A stretch of 64,000 nucleotides of DNA. It comes from Candidatus Rhodobacter oscarellae. Its GTDB lineage: Bacteria > Pseudomonadota > Alphaproteobacteria > Rhodobacterales > Rhodobacteraceae. The notes beneath the pieces were generated by a model that searched no databases, was not told the DNA's origin, and saw only the letters and a program-made list of their open reading frames with translations. The DNA lies in contig NZ_LFTY01000001.1 of assembly GCF_001078595.1 (NCBI RefSeq), positions 425,830-489,829 of the forward strand, read 5' to 3'. A program made the translations under genes and the position numbers. Of the stretch, positions 1 to 8,743 are shown in pieces (the first letter of the stretch is position 1; each line of letters begins with the position of its first letter).

Positions 1-237
1 GCAAAGGCAGAGATCTATGCGCTCTTGAACCGCGCATTGGCGGATGGGGTCGGCATCCTGGTGGTCTCAACCGATTTTGAAGAAATCGCCACGCTCTGCC
101 ACCGCGCCATCGTCTTTAGCCAGGGCCAGATCGTCGACGAGATCACTGGCACCCGGCTTTCAACAGAGAACCTGATCCAGGCGGCCTCGGCCTCGAACAT
201 CACGCATCCAAAGGAAGACCACCATGCAATCGCTTGA
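1..237 (+). CDS. Sugar ABC transporter ATP-binding protein, C-terminal end (partial)
   Basis: The frame is open from base 1, so the gene begins before the window; 78 residues are visible. The stretch GILVVSTDFEEIATLCHR followed by a short strand and GQI matches the end of the second cassette of RbsA/XylG-type double ATPases, where a D/E-E pair follows the H-loop strand and a D/H-R precedes the last strand. It would energise uptake of a simple sugar at the inner membrane. It overlaps the next permease gene by 14 bp, which implies one operon. The Walker motifs lie outside the window, so the double-cassette reading is inference from the C-terminal pattern only. Confidence 0.8.
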   Translation, partial: AKAEIYALLNRALADGVGILVVSTDFEEIATLCHRAIVFSQGQIVDEITGTRLSTENLIQAASASNITHPKEDHHAIA

Positions 238-1246
238 GAGCAGCGCGCTTGAGCCCACAAAGGCCGAGCTAAAGACCCTCAGCTTTTCGGCGCGGCTAAT
301 GCGGTTCCTGCCGGTTTACGGCCTGGTGATCCTGATGGTGCTCTTGATCGGGCTCTTCTCGGTGCTCTTGCCGAACACCTTCCCGACGATGCTGAACATG
401 CGGGCCATCATCTCGGACAAGGCGATCATCGCGCTGTTGTCCCTGGGCGCGATGATCCCGATGGCCGCGGGGCGGATCGACCTGACGGTGGGCTATGGCA
501 TCGTGCTGTGGCACATCCTTGCGATCTCCAGCCAGACGATACTGGGCCTGCCCTGGCCGGTGGCGGTGATGGCGGTGCTCATGCTGGGCGCCTTCACCGG
601 GTTCCTGAATGGCCTGCTGGTGGAAGTCGCCAAGATCGACAGCTTCATCGCCACGCTGGGCACCGGCACGGTGCTTTATGCGCTGGCGCTTTGGCACACC
701 GGAGGGCGGCAGATGGTGGGCGTGCTGCCCGAGGGGTTCTACGACATTTCCACCACCTTTGTCTTCGGGTTGCCGATCACCGGCTACTACCTGTTGTTCA
801 TCACGGTGGTGATGTGGGTGGTGCTCGAATACACCCCGGTGGGGCGGTACCTTTATGCGATTGGCGCTAACCAGCGCGCGGCGGCCCTGAATGGTATCCC
901 CACCCGCAAATACGTGATCGGCGCCTTCGTGGCCTCGGGCACGATGACGGCGCTTGCGGGGATCATCCTGGCGTCCAAGCTGCGGATCGGGCAGGCCAGC
1001 GTCGGCCTAGAGTTCCTGCTGCCCGCGCTGGTCGGCGCCTTCCTGGGCTCCACCACGATCAAGCCGGGGCGGGTGAACGTCTGGGGCACCGTCGTCGGCG
1101 TGGCAATCCTGGCCGTGGGCATCTCGGGCATTCAACAATTCGGCGGCTCCTTTTGGGTCGAGCCGCTTTTTAATGGGGTAACCCTGCTGATCGCCATCGG
1201 CATCGCAGGATACGCGCAGCGTCGTAAGGGTGCCGCCAGACGCTGA
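224..1246 (+). CDS. Sugar ABC transporter permease (RbsC family)
   Basis: A 340-residue integral membrane protein with about ten hydrophobic segments, the size and layout of BPD_transp_2 (RbsC/XylH) permeases. The family's central loop is visible around residues 80-95 (GRIDLTVGYG) and the C-terminal half contains the usual G-AFLGSTTIKPGRVN stretch. It should form the channel for the sugar delivered by the binding protein encoded just downstream. The ATG lies inside the end of the ATPase gene, so translation is probably coupled. The substrate cannot be read from the permease. Confidence 0.9.
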   Translation: MQSLESSALEPTKAELKTLSFSARLMRFLPVYGLVILMVLLIGLFSVLLPNTFPTMLNMRAIISDKAIIALLSLGAMIPMAAGRIDLTVGYGIVLWHILAISSQTILGLPWPVAVMAVLMLGAFTGFLNGLLVEVAKIDSFIATLGTGTVLYALALWHTGGRQMVGVLPEGFYDISTTFVFGLPITGYYLLFITVVMWVVLEYTPVGRYLYAIGANQRAAALNGIPTRKYVIGAFVASGTMTALAGIILASKLRIGQASVGLEFLLPALVGAFLGSTTIKPGRVNVWGTVVGVAILAVGISGIQQFGGSFWVEPLFNGVTLLIAIGIAGYAQRRKGAARR

Positions 1247-1274
1247 AACACATTTGCAAAGGGAGGATAATCAT

Positions 1275-2312
1275 ATGCGCAAACGCATTTTCATGGCCGG
1301 GTTGCTGGCCGGCACGGTCCTGGCCACATCGGTGCTTGCCGAGACGCCCTGGGACGGACCGACCGAGGGCCCCGCGGCAGCGCAAGGCAAATCCATCGCG
1401 GTGCTGGCGGGAGACCTCAAGAACGGCGGCATCCTGGGCGTCACATCCGGCATCGAGGAAGCCGCGGGCGTGATCGGCTGGCAGGTGCGCGTGCTGGACG
1501 GCGCAGGCTCGATCCAGGGCCGCACCGCGGCCATCGGCCAGGCGCTGGCGCTGCAACCGGACGGCATCATCATCAACGGCTTTGACGCGGTCGAGCAGCA
1601 GGCGGCGCTGGAAGGCGTGGCTGCGGCAGGCATCCCCATGGTGGCCTGGCATTCCGGGCCCAAGATCGGCTGCGACGCGCCGGGCGGGATCTTTGCCAAT
1701 GTCTCGACCGACGCGATGACCGTGTCCGAGGTTGCCGCGGAATGGGCCATCAAGGATGGCGGCGACGGAATGGGCGCGATCATCTTTACCGACTCGACCT
1801 ATCAGATCGCCATCGACAAGGCTGACCGCATCAAAGAGACTATCGAGGCGATGGGCGGCACGGTGCTGGAATATGTCGACACGCCAATCGCCGACACCTC
1901 CACGCGTATGGGGCCGTTGACGATCAGCCTCTTGCAGAAATACGGCGACAGCTGGACGCATGCGCTGGCGATTAACGACCTTTACTTTGATTTCATGGGC
2001 CCGGCGTTGGCCTCGTCCGGCATCTCGACCGAGGTCGGCCCCAAGGCGGGCTCGGCGGGCGATGGCTCCGAGGCCGCGTTCCAGCGCATCCGCACCGAGA
2101 ACTACCAGACGATCACGGTGGCTGAGCCGCTGAACCTGCAAGGCTGGCAGTTGGTGGACGAGATGAACCGCGCGATCCAGGGCGAGGCTTGCTCGGGCTA
2201 TGTCACCTCGCCCGCGCTGGTGACCCAGGAGGGGCTCGCCAAGATCAGCGGCAACCAGTTTGACCCGGACACGCCCTACCGCGCCGCCTATGCGGCAATC
2301 TGGGGCAAGTAA
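1275..2312 (+). CDS. Sugar-binding periplasmic protein of ABC transporter (Peripla_BP_4 type)
   Basis: Start set at the ATG at 1275 because GGGAGGA lies eight bases before it and a signal peptide (MRKRIFMAGLLAGTVLATSV, cleaved near VLA-ET) begins there; the upstream in-frame start at 1230 lies inside the permease gene. The 345-residue product has the two-lobe pattern of ribose/galactose-type binding proteins: an N-terminal strand IAVLAGDLKNGG, a loop DGIIINGFDA and an interlobe stretch near ADTSTRMGP. It would capture a sugar in the periplasm and hand it to the 224-1246 permease. The ligand is not known. Confidence 0.88.
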   Translation: MRKRIFMAGLLAGTVLATSVLAETPWDGPTEGPAAAQGKSIAVLAGDLKNGGILGVTSGIEEAAGVIGWQVRVLDGAGSIQGRTAAIGQALALQPDGIIINGFDAVEQQAALEGVAAAGIPMVAWHSGPKIGCDAPGGIFANVSTDAMTVSEVAAEWAIKDGGDGMGAIIFTDSTYQIAIDKADRIKETIEAMGGTVLEYVDTPIADTSTRMGPLTISLLQKYGDSWTHALAINDLYFDFMGPALASSGISTEVGPKAGSAGDGSEAAFQRIRTENYQTITVAEPLNLQGWQLVDEMNRAIQGEACSGYVTSPALVTQEGLAKISGNQFDPDTPYRAAYAAIWGK

Positions 2313-2329
2313 TTCTCCCGGGGTGGTGG

Positions 2330-2343
2330 CCCGGTTCGCCGGG
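2330..2343 (+). other. Small hairpin after the first binding-protein gene
   Basis: CCCGG-TTCG-CCGGG, a 5-bp stem with a TTCG loop, 17 bases after the binding-protein stop and before the second ATPase gene. No T-run follows, so it is not a classic terminator. It could stabilise the 3' end of the binding-protein message. Confidence 0.4.
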
Positions 2344-2381
2344 ACGCCGTCTTCTAAACCTGAACTTGAATGGAGAGACCG

Positions 2382-3140
2382 ATGTCAGGCTCGCCTCTAG
2401 TCGAAATGCGCGGCATTACCAAACGCTTTGGCGGGGTCACCGCGTTGTCGGATGTGGACCTGGACGCCTATGCGGGCGAGGTCTTGGCCATCGTCGGCGA
2501 CAACGGCGCGGGTAAGTCCACGCTGATCAAGATCCTCACCGGGGTTTACCAGCCCACCGATGGCGTGATGATGCTCGACGGACAGCCCTTGGCGGTCTCG
2601 AACCATGCCGAGGCCACGCAGCGCGGCATCGACGCGGTGTACCAGACGCTGGCGCTTGCGGACCACCTGGACCCGGCGGCGAATATGTTCCTGGGCAACG
2701 AGCTGACCCGCAACGTGCTGGGCATGCCCGTGCTCGACAACAAACGCATGCGCGCCGAGACCGAGCGCGTGCTGATGGAGCGTCTGGGCGTGCAGCTCAA
2801 ATCGCTGGACGCGCCGACCGAGAGCCTCTCTGGCGGGCAGCGCCAGGCCGTGGCCATCGCCCGTGCGGTCTATCACGAGGGGCTGCGCGTGCTGGTGATG
2901 GACGAGCCGACGGCGGCGCTTGGGCCGCAGGAAACCGCGCGCACCCTCAAGCTGATCAAAACGCTGAAAGCTCAGGGCCTTGCCGTGATCTTGATCAGCC
3001 ACTCGCTGGATGACGTCTTTGAGGTCTCGGACCGCATCCACGTTCAGCGCCGCGGCAAATGCGTGGGCGTCGTGAAAACCGCCGAATGCAGCACCCAGGA
3101 CGTGCTGGGAATGATCGTCGGCGCAGAGGAGGCCGCATAG
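2382..3140 (+). CDS. Sugar ABC transporter ATP-binding protein, single cassette
   Basis: A 252-residue ATPase with Walker A (GDNGAGKST, about residue 39), signature (LSGGQRQAVAIAR, about residue 150), Walker B (VLVMDEPTAALG) and H-loop (LISHSLDD). It is half the size of RbsA-type double cassettes, so it must work as a homodimer, as in FrcA-type systems. The ATG at 2382 is preferred to that at 2370 because the GGAGAG ribosome site lies between them. It is followed two bases later by its permease. With the genes at 3142 and 4347 it makes a second importer directly after the first. Confidence 0.9.
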   Translation: MSGSPLVEMRGITKRFGGVTALSDVDLDAYAGEVLAIVGDNGAGKSTLIKILTGVYQPTDGVMMLDGQPLAVSNHAEATQRGIDAVYQTLALADHLDPAANMFLGNELTRNVLGMPVLDNKRMRAETERVLMERLGVQLKSLDAPTESLSGGQRQAVAIARAVYHEGLRVLVMDEPTAALGPQETARTLKLIKTLKAQGLAVILISHSLDDVFEVSDRIHVQRRGKCVGVVKTAECSTQDVLGMIVGAEEAA

Positions 3141-3141
3141 G

Positions 3142-4260
3142 ATGTCCATGGCTGAGACACATAAGCCCCTGGCCGAGCGGCTAGAGCCCTATATTGCCAT
3201 CATCGGCCCCATGGTGATGATCCTGGCGATCCTGCTGTTCATGGGCGTGGCGGAACCAACCCGGTACTTTCGCGCCTCGAACATAAATCTGATCTTGCTG
3301 GACGCCGCGCTTTACATGCCGATGGCCATGGCGATGACATTCGTGATCACCCAGCGCGGGATAGACCTGTCAATTGGCTCCATCGCGGCGCTGTCGGGCA
3401 TCATCATGGCCTTCCTGATCAAGCAATACGGGTTCTCAGTCTACATCGCGGTGCCCATCGCGATCATGCTGGGCGCGCTGATGGGGCTGATCAATGGGTT
3501 GATCATCACCCGGTTCAACGTGCCGGACCTGATCGGGACCCTGGCGATGGACCTGGTCTATCGCGGTTTCGCCTTGGTGCTGGCCAAAGGGCTGGTGCTG
3601 GCGCGCTTCCCGGACTTGCTGACGGATATCGGCCGCGGGCAGATCCCGGGCTTTGTGCCGATCCCGGTTCTGATCGGGATCGCGACGATGATCGCGGGCT
3701 TTGTGCTGCTGCGGCGCAGCCATTTCGGGCGCTATACCATCGCCATCGGCTCAAACCCCGAGGCGGCAGAGCTGACGGGCATCGCGGTGAACCGCCACAA
3801 GGTTTATGCCTATGTGCTGTGCGGGGCCTGCGCGGCGCTGGCGGGCGTTATGCTGACGGGCAAGCTGAACGCGATCCAGGCGACCTCAGCGCCCTATTTC
3901 AACCTGCATGTCATCGCGGCTGTGGTCGTGGGCGGCACGTCGCTCTTTGGCGGGCGGGCCTCGATGATTGGCAGCTTCGCGGGGGTCCTGCTGCTGAGCA
4001 TGATGATCAACGCGCTTGTGACGCTGCGGATCGAGTTCTTCTGGCAGTCCGTGGCCTCTGGCGTGGTGATCGTGTCGTCAGTAGCGCTCTATGCCTGGAT
4101 GCAGAAAAAGGACCGCGACGGCGCGGCGGGCTGGCTTGCCGGGCTGTCCACACCGGAGGGGCAAAAAATGTTGCGCTTTGTGGCGCTTATCATCGGCGGT
4201 CTGATCGCGCTTTTGGCGATTGGGGCGCTGCTAGCTGGGAACCCAAACCCAAGCGGGTGA
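3142..4260 (+). CDS. Sugar ABC transporter permease (RbsC/FrcC type)
   Basis: A 372-residue membrane protein of the BPD_transp_2 family, with the family loop TQRGIDLSIGSIAALSG near residues 69-85 and a second conserved stretch GGTSLFGGRASMIGSFAG near residue 265. It pairs with the single-cassette ATPase at 2382, whose stop codon is two bases before this start, with an AGGAGG ribosome site inside the ATPase gene. The last 50 residues form a hydrophilic linker plus an extra hydrophobic helix that ends close to the stop, longer than in FrcC. Confidence 0.9.
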   Translation: MSMAETHKPLAERLEPYIAIIGPMVMILAILLFMGVAEPTRYFRASNINLILLDAALYMPMAMAMTFVITQRGIDLSIGSIAALSGIIMAFLIKQYGFSVYIAVPIAIMLGALMGLINGLIITRFNVPDLIGTLAMDLVYRGFALVLAKGLVLARFPDLLTDIGRGQIPGFVPIPVLIGIATMIAGFVLLRRSHFGRYTIAIGSNPEAAELTGIAVNRHKVYAYVLCGACAALAGVMLTGKLNAIQATSAPYFNLHVIAAVVVGGTSLFGGRASMIGSFAGVLLLSMMINALVTLRIEFFWQSVASGVVIVSSVALYAWMQKKDRDGAAGWLAGLSTPEGQKMLRFVALIIGGLIALLAIGALLAGNPNPSG

Positions 4261-4346
4261 CCAGCGAAATCGCGGGGTTGGCCGGGCCGGGGATGCAGCC
4301 CTAGCACCGGCCAGTGGCTCCGCACTCATGAAAAGGGAGGAACCAA

Positions 4347-5480
4347 ATGAGACTTTTAACGACAAGCGCCCTCGTGGCAACCGTGGCCAGCGCGGCATTC
4401 GCGGACGGGCATCTGCCGCTGAAGAAACTGCCGGGGTTCGACGAGCGCGACTATTGGGTGCCCGGCGAGGTTAACGCCGAAGGCAAGCTTGAGGCCATGC
4501 AGGCGGTGGTCGGCACCGGGGCCGTTCCCTTTGCCGGCACGCAGGATGCCCCGATCCAGATCGCGCTGATCTACCCCTCTGCGGATGTATCCGACTTCTG
4601 GGCGCGCAACTATCTGGCCATGACCAAGCGCCTGGAACAGCTTGGCATCCAATACGAGACCACCGAGTTCGCCAGCCGCCAGATCGAGCACTCGCTGCAA
4701 TCGACCTATGCGGCCCAGGTGTCGCAGGACGCCGACCTTTACGACTACGTGATCTTCGGCCCGTCCGAGCTGGCCACCCAGGGCGACAATATCGACAAGC
4801 TGGCGGGAAATGATGGCTTCTCCACCTATGTCTGGGCCTTCCACACCCCGCTGAAGTACCTAAGCAACCAGCCCGACGTCTGGTTCGACTTTTCCTCGGC
4901 CGCGGGCGCGCTGACCATGTGCGACTATATGATCGGGCGGCTTGGCGAGGGCGTCACGATGGCGATGAACCGCGGCATCCCGGGCATCACCGACAACCAG
5001 CGCTCGGGTGATTTCAAAGCCTGCGTCGAAGAGAAGGCCGGCTGGACAACAATCTATGAGCACTATGGCCAGTACACCCGCGAAGGCGGCTTTGATGGCA
5101 CGAGCCTCATCATGCAAGCCTACCCCGAGGCCACGATTGTCCATAACGCCAACACGGCCATGGCGATGGGATCCGTGGAGGCACAGGTTGCAATGGGCAA
5201 AGAGAAAGAGATCTTCTCGACGGGCTGGGGCGGCACGGGCCTTGAGCTGGAGGCGATCCGCAATGGCGAGCTGGACGCCACCCCGATGCGCATGGGCGAC
5301 GACGTCGGTGCCGCGACCGCCGAGGCGATCAAGGCCGACATGGAGGGCCGCGGGGACGAGCTGCCCTTTGTGTTTCTGGGCCGGATCACCGTGGCACATG
5401 ATCAGATGAGCGCGGCAGAGATCGATGCGCTTGAACAAGAGGCGTTCCGCTTCTCGGGTGTTGGGGCGCTTGATCGCTAA
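4347..5480 (+). CDS. Periplasmic sugar-binding protein of ABC transporter
   Basis: A 377-residue exported protein with a cleavable signal peptide (MRLLTTSALVATVASAAFAD) and a strong AAAAGGGAGG ribosome site. The body has the two-lobe Peripla_BP_4 pattern: strand IQIALIYPSADVSDFWARN, then DYVIFGPSE and IVHNANTAMAMGS. It is larger than typical ribose-binding proteins and carries an N-terminal extension of about 45 residues before the first lobe, in which it resembles TorT/LuxP-like binding proteins. It is the third gene of the second importer, so the region holds two complete binding-protein/permease pairs. Ligand unknown. Confidence 0.82.
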   Translation: MRLLTTSALVATVASAAFADGHLPLKKLPGFDERDYWVPGEVNAEGKLEAMQAVVGTGAVPFAGTQDAPIQIALIYPSADVSDFWARNYLAMTKRLEQLGIQYETTEFASRQIEHSLQSTYAAQVSQDADLYDYVIFGPSELATQGDNIDKLAGNDGFSTYVWAFHTPLKYLSNQPDVWFDFSSAAGALTMCDYMIGRLGEGVTMAMNRGIPGITDNQRSGDFKACVEEKAGWTTIYEHYGQYTREGGFDGTSLIMQAYPEATIVHNANTAMAMGSVEAQVAMGKEKEIFSTGWGGTGLELEAIRNGELDATPMRMGDDVGAATAEAIKADMEGRGDELPFVFLGRITVAHDQMSAAEIDALEQEAFRFSGVGALDR

Positions 5481-5503
5481 ACCGAGCCGAAACCAGCGGG
5501 GCC

Positions 5504-5523
5504 GGCACGCGTGATCGCGTGCC
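5504..5523. terminator. Hairpin between convergent genes
   Basis: GGCACGCG-TGAT-CGCGTGCC, an 8-bp perfect stem between the 3' ends of the binding-protein gene (+) and the MFS gene (-). It has no T-run on either strand, so a terminator role is possible but weakly supported. Confidence 0.4.
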
Positions 5524-5546
5524 GCCTCCGACCACGCCCATGACCG

Positions 5547-6722
5547 CTAAGCGCTATTCACCTCGGCCGCTTTCCTATGGAAGAGCGGCGAAGGAGCCAC
5601 GGCAAACAGCGCCGTCGCCAGGCACAAAGCAGCAACCAAACCGACCACCGACGCCAGCTCGAACGGCGCGGCGATGGCAATCACCATCGCCACCCCCAGC
5701 CTGGCTATCGAGATATCGAGGCTCGCCGCCATAGAAGACGTGCCCTCGATGCAATACCGCAGGATCAACGTGGTCGAGGTCGCGTTTCCGCAGGCGAACC
5801 CAACGCCGATCAAAGCCGCCGCGATCACCACCCAAGCCGAGGGCAGCGCGGCAAGGAAGACGCAATACCCGCCCAGCACGAGCACCGGGGAGGCGGCCAG
5901 CACCCACCAAATCGCCTGGCCATCGATCGCATTGCGCAGAACCACCCCCGCCGCCGCGAACACCGCCCAAAAGACCAGCATGATCCAAGCCTGGTCAATC
6001 GTCCGATACCCCGCCTCGTCCAGCGACAAGGGCAGCAGAAAAATGAACAGCATAATGGTGCCAAAGTTACAGAACACATAGCCGTAAAGGGACCAAACGC
6101 GGGCGGGTTGCCGCAAAGCGGCCATCAAGGACACTCTGTGGCCCGGCTCGCTTTCGGCCTCTCCCTCTATGCGCATGAAAAAGCCCGAAAAGAGGGCCGG
6201 AAGCGCGAGCCCCGCAAGACCATAAAACACCAGCTCCCAGCCAAACGCGCCCAGGAAGTAATGCGCGGCAAGCGGTGCGAGGCCCGCCACCAAACCGCTG
6301 ATCGAGCCCCAAAGGATCAGCAATCGCCCCGGCCTCGGGGCGGCCGCCCTGGCCAATAGAACCGGGATCACCGGCGAGAACAGGCCACCACCAAAACCCT
6401 GCACGACCCGTCCCACGATAATCGCGCCCTGCGCGTCGGACATGCCCACAAAGATGCTGCCCGCCACGAACAGCACGACCCCCATCGCAAAGATGCGCTG
6501 CGGGCCGATACCGTCGCCCAACCGCCCTCCGACCAGAACACCGATCGCCACAGCAGCCACGTAGGCGTTAAAGATCCAGGCCAACGCGGCCCGGGTTAAG
6601 CCGAACTCAGTCTGAAGGCTCGGCAACACTAGGGGAACAAAGGAAAGCTCCACCACGTAAGCGGTGCTGGCAAGGATGGGCAAAGCAATCGAAACGGTTC
6701 TTTCAAAATTCAATGCGCGCAC
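5547..6722 (-). CDS. MFS transporter, probable drug or metabolite exporter
   Basis: A 391-residue protein with twelve hydrophobic segments and MFS signatures: a loop after helix 2 reading GGRLGDGIGPQRIF (motif A) and GRVVQGFGGGLFSPV in helix 5, a pattern of the 12/14-helix drug:proton antiporters. The frame opens with GTG at 6722; a TTG nine bases further in is an alternative, since ribosome-site evidence is weak for both. It lies downstream of the GNAT-like gene and the regulator on the same strand, so the three may form one unit in which this protein exports the product or the inducer. Substrate unknown. Confidence 0.85.
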   Translation of the reverse strand: MRALNFERTVSIALPILASTAYVVELSFVPLVLPSLQTEFGLTRAALAWIFNAYVAAVAIGVLVGGRLGDGIGPQRIFAMGVVLFVAGSIFVGMSDAQGAIIVGRVVQGFGGGLFSPVIPVLLARAAAPRPGRLLILWGSISGLVAGLAPLAAHYFLGAFGWELVFYGLAGLALPALFSGFFMRIEGEAESEPGHRVSLMAALRQPARVWSLYGYVFCNFGTIMLFIFLLPLSLDEAGYRTIDQAWIMLVFWAVFAAAGVVLRNAIDGQAIWWVLAASPVLVLGGYCVFLAALPSAWVVIAAALIGVGFACGNATSTTLILRYCIEGTSSMAASLDISIARLGVAMVIAIAAPFELASVVGLVAALCLATALFAVAPSPLFHRKAAEVNSA

Positions 6723-6794
6723 CCTTGCCGCCCAGGCGAGTGGACCCCGAGCCTGGCTTTCCGAACATACAAAACAGCGTTCAACCCCTGATAG

Positions 6795-7580
6795 TCAACC
6801 CGTAAGTTCCGACCGCGGAGATAGATTTCCGACAGCAAGATGCGTGATGATCGATTGGCCGTTAAAATGCGCCGCGGGCCGCGTCGCCAGCTTGTCCGGC
6901 TTACGTTGCGTCAGGCGCGCGATGTCATGGTTGCTCATCCACACCACCCACTCTTCGCTCAGGATCCGTTCATCCACGCTGCGCCAAATCCCCGGCTCGC
7001 CGTGGAAGTAACCATAGCGCACACCGATGCCCTTCTGCGCGATGGTCGCTGGCACCAAGCCAAAGATGTAGTCGGGGTTCCAGGTCGTATAGGCCAGCTC
7101 GAAGGTCAAGCGTGACAGCAGCGCGGTAAAGCCCTGCTTGCGAAAGCCCTCTTCGCCGCCCTGCAGCCAGAATTCGCCGTGGTAGCAGACCTCTCCGGTG
7201 ATGTTACCCGCGGAACCGGGCACCGAGAAATACGCCTGATCCGCGTCCCCGATCAGACCAGGTGTCAGGTATTTCTGGCGATGCACGGTCAGGTGCTCGT
7301 CCAATGAGGTGTTGCTCATATCAAGCTTTAGGATGGCCTGGGTATGCACCAGCTCCCCCGCCGCGTTGGTTCCCGCGATCCAAAAGCTGTTGGAGGCGTC
7401 GATGAAACTGCATTGGATGTCAAACATCGGGTAGAGCGGGCGCTGCTCGAATTGCGCCGAGCGCAGGTTACGGTAAGTGGAGAAATCCGTCCCCACGGTC
7501 AGCTTCATCCCCTCAGCTTCGATGGTCTTCACAAGGTCAGATATCCGCAGAATTGTCTCAAAGTGGTTGCAGGCAGACAT
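6795..7580 (-). CDS. Uncharacterised GNAT-like protein
   Basis: A 261-residue soluble protein with an AAAGGAA ribosome site before its ATG. I do not recognise a named family with certainty. Residues around 150-205 (EEGFRKQGFTALLSRLTFEL, then DYIFGLVPATIAQKGIGVRYGY) have the rhythm of a GNAT motif A/B: a basic loop, a long helix, then a strand with A/P-x-x-A and a tail ending in G-Y-F. No signal peptide or membrane helix is seen. The gene lies between an atypical LysR-headed regulator and an MFS exporter on the same strand, which would suit acylation of a small exported molecule; that is inference. Confidence 0.6.
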   Translation of the reverse strand: MSACNHFETILRISDLVKTIEAEGMKLTVGTDFSTYRNLRSAQFEQRPLYPMFDIQCSFIDASNSFWIAGTNAAGELVHTQAILKLDMSNTSLDEHLTVHRQKYLTPGLIGDADQAYFSVPGSAGNITGEVCYHGEFWLQGGEEGFRKQGFTALLSRLTFELAYTTWNPDYIFGLVPATIAQKGIGVRYGYFHGEPGIWRSVDERILSEEWVVWMSNHDIARLTQRKPDKLATRPAAHFNGQSIITHLAVGNLSPRSELTG

Positions 7581-7670
7581 TCAGGGTTCCTTTCATGGTA
7601 AATGAATGTGTCGCGAAAGGAACCATAGCAGCCGAAACCGCCAAGCAATAACAATCAGTGGATGTATTAA

Positions 7671-8558
7671 CTAAATTTTTTCGCCGTCCATAATAAGCTC
7701 TTCGGTGACGACAAAACGCTCTGCCTCGGGAATGGACTGAATTTCGACCCTGTTGGTGATCGCAACGAGAACTGCCAAAGCCTGTTGGCCGTCAGGAAAA
7801 ACGCAGCCCGCAAGTACGCGCTGAAAGTTGACGGGCTGCGGCGCGTCGAAACCGCCGCGCGGCAAGTAGGCAAACAGGTGGTCTATGCGAATGCTACCGC
7901 CATAGTAGATCTCGGAATAGGCGCGCGAGACAAACGTGTTGAATTCGTCACCAACCTGATCGTCCTCTGACAGGGCGCCGCGCGCGCTCTTGGCCCATGC
8001 GGAACCAAACCAGCGCCCGTAGGCCGAATTGTCGCCGATATCGGCGCAGATCCATCCGCGCTGGCTGCGGCGGTAGATCACCAGGTACGGGCGGATGGCG
8101 TCCATCTCTTCATGCTCTAGCTGAGTGGCCGAGGTGCCCCAGGCCCGCAGCAACTCCTTCACAATCGGCAAGCCCGTGGTGTTCACGCTGCTCAGGCTGT
8201 GCTGCTGCGAATAGAACTTGCGCCCATCCGCGCCCAAATACTGGCTGTGCTCGAACCCGTCCATCTTGCGCAGAGAGTAGCGGTTGCGAATATCACAGGA
8301 ATTGACGCGCCAAAGGATCTCGTTGGCGTCCTGCAGGAACTGCATGCCCAGCGTGGTCAACGCATAGCGGCCCCGCTTCAGCGTCAAGAGCTTGCCGCCG
8401 CGGATCACCTCCAGGTCGTTGATATAGCGCCGAAAAGTCTGCCGGGTGACACCCAGCTCCTGCGCGGCATCAGACACGTTTAGGGTGCGCGCCAACGTCA
8501 CGAAAGATCGCAACATATCCACGGAAAGCTCTACTCGACTACCATTGCTTTTACGCAT
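7671..8558 (-). CDS. LysR-type winged-helix regulator with atypical C-terminal part
   Basis: The first 70 residues of this 295-residue protein follow the LysR helix-turn-helix (SVDMLRSFVTLARTLNVSD, then AAQELGVTRQTFRRYINDLE, then a wing with GRYALTTLG). The remaining 220 residues lack the usual LysR effector-domain landmarks; they are rich in aromatic residues (RRSQRGWICADIGDNSAYG, YSEIYYGGSIRIDHLFAY) and look more like a PAS-type or other sensor of unknown type. A 9-bp inverted repeat lies 17-50 bp upstream of the start and probably mediates autoregulation. Its likely targets are the GNAT-like and MFS genes that follow. Confidence 0.75.
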   Translation of the reverse strand: MRKSNGSRVELSVDMLRSFVTLARTLNVSDAAQELGVTRQTFRRYINDLEVIRGGKLLTLKRGRYALTTLGMQFLQDANEILWRVNSCDIRNRYSLRKMDGFEHSQYLGADGRKFYSQQHSLSSVNTTGLPIVKELLRAWGTSATQLEHEEMDAIRPYLVIYRRSQRGWICADIGDNSAYGRWFGSAWAKSARGALSEDDQVGDEFNTFVSRAYSEIYYGGSIRIDHLFAYLPRGGFDAPQPVNFQRVLAGCVFPDGQQALAVLVAITNRVEIQSIPEAERFVVTEELIMDGEKI

Positions 8559-8574
8559 ATAAGACGCCTATTGC

Positions 8575-8608
8575 GATAAATCACATATCAATTACTGTAT
8601 GATTTATC
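8575..8608. promoter_or_regulatory. Inverted-repeat operator upstream of the atypical regulator
   Basis: GATAAATCA-N16-TGATTTATC, perfect 9-bp arms in an AT-rich stretch. It lies between the regulator gene (-, start 8558) and the XRE gene (+, start 8744). The spacing of two turns fits a dimeric regulator; assignment to the neighbouring LysR-headed protein is inference. Confidence 0.65.
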
Positions 8609-8743
8609 ATCCACTGCTATCAATCTCAAGCACCATAAGCGTATATTTAATAACTAATTTCCTGCCCTTGTGGGCGTGTGCTAGCTTCTTGCTTAGGGAG
8701 AGTATCTCTCCGCAGGTTCGCACAGGGAAGGGAGCACAATAAG

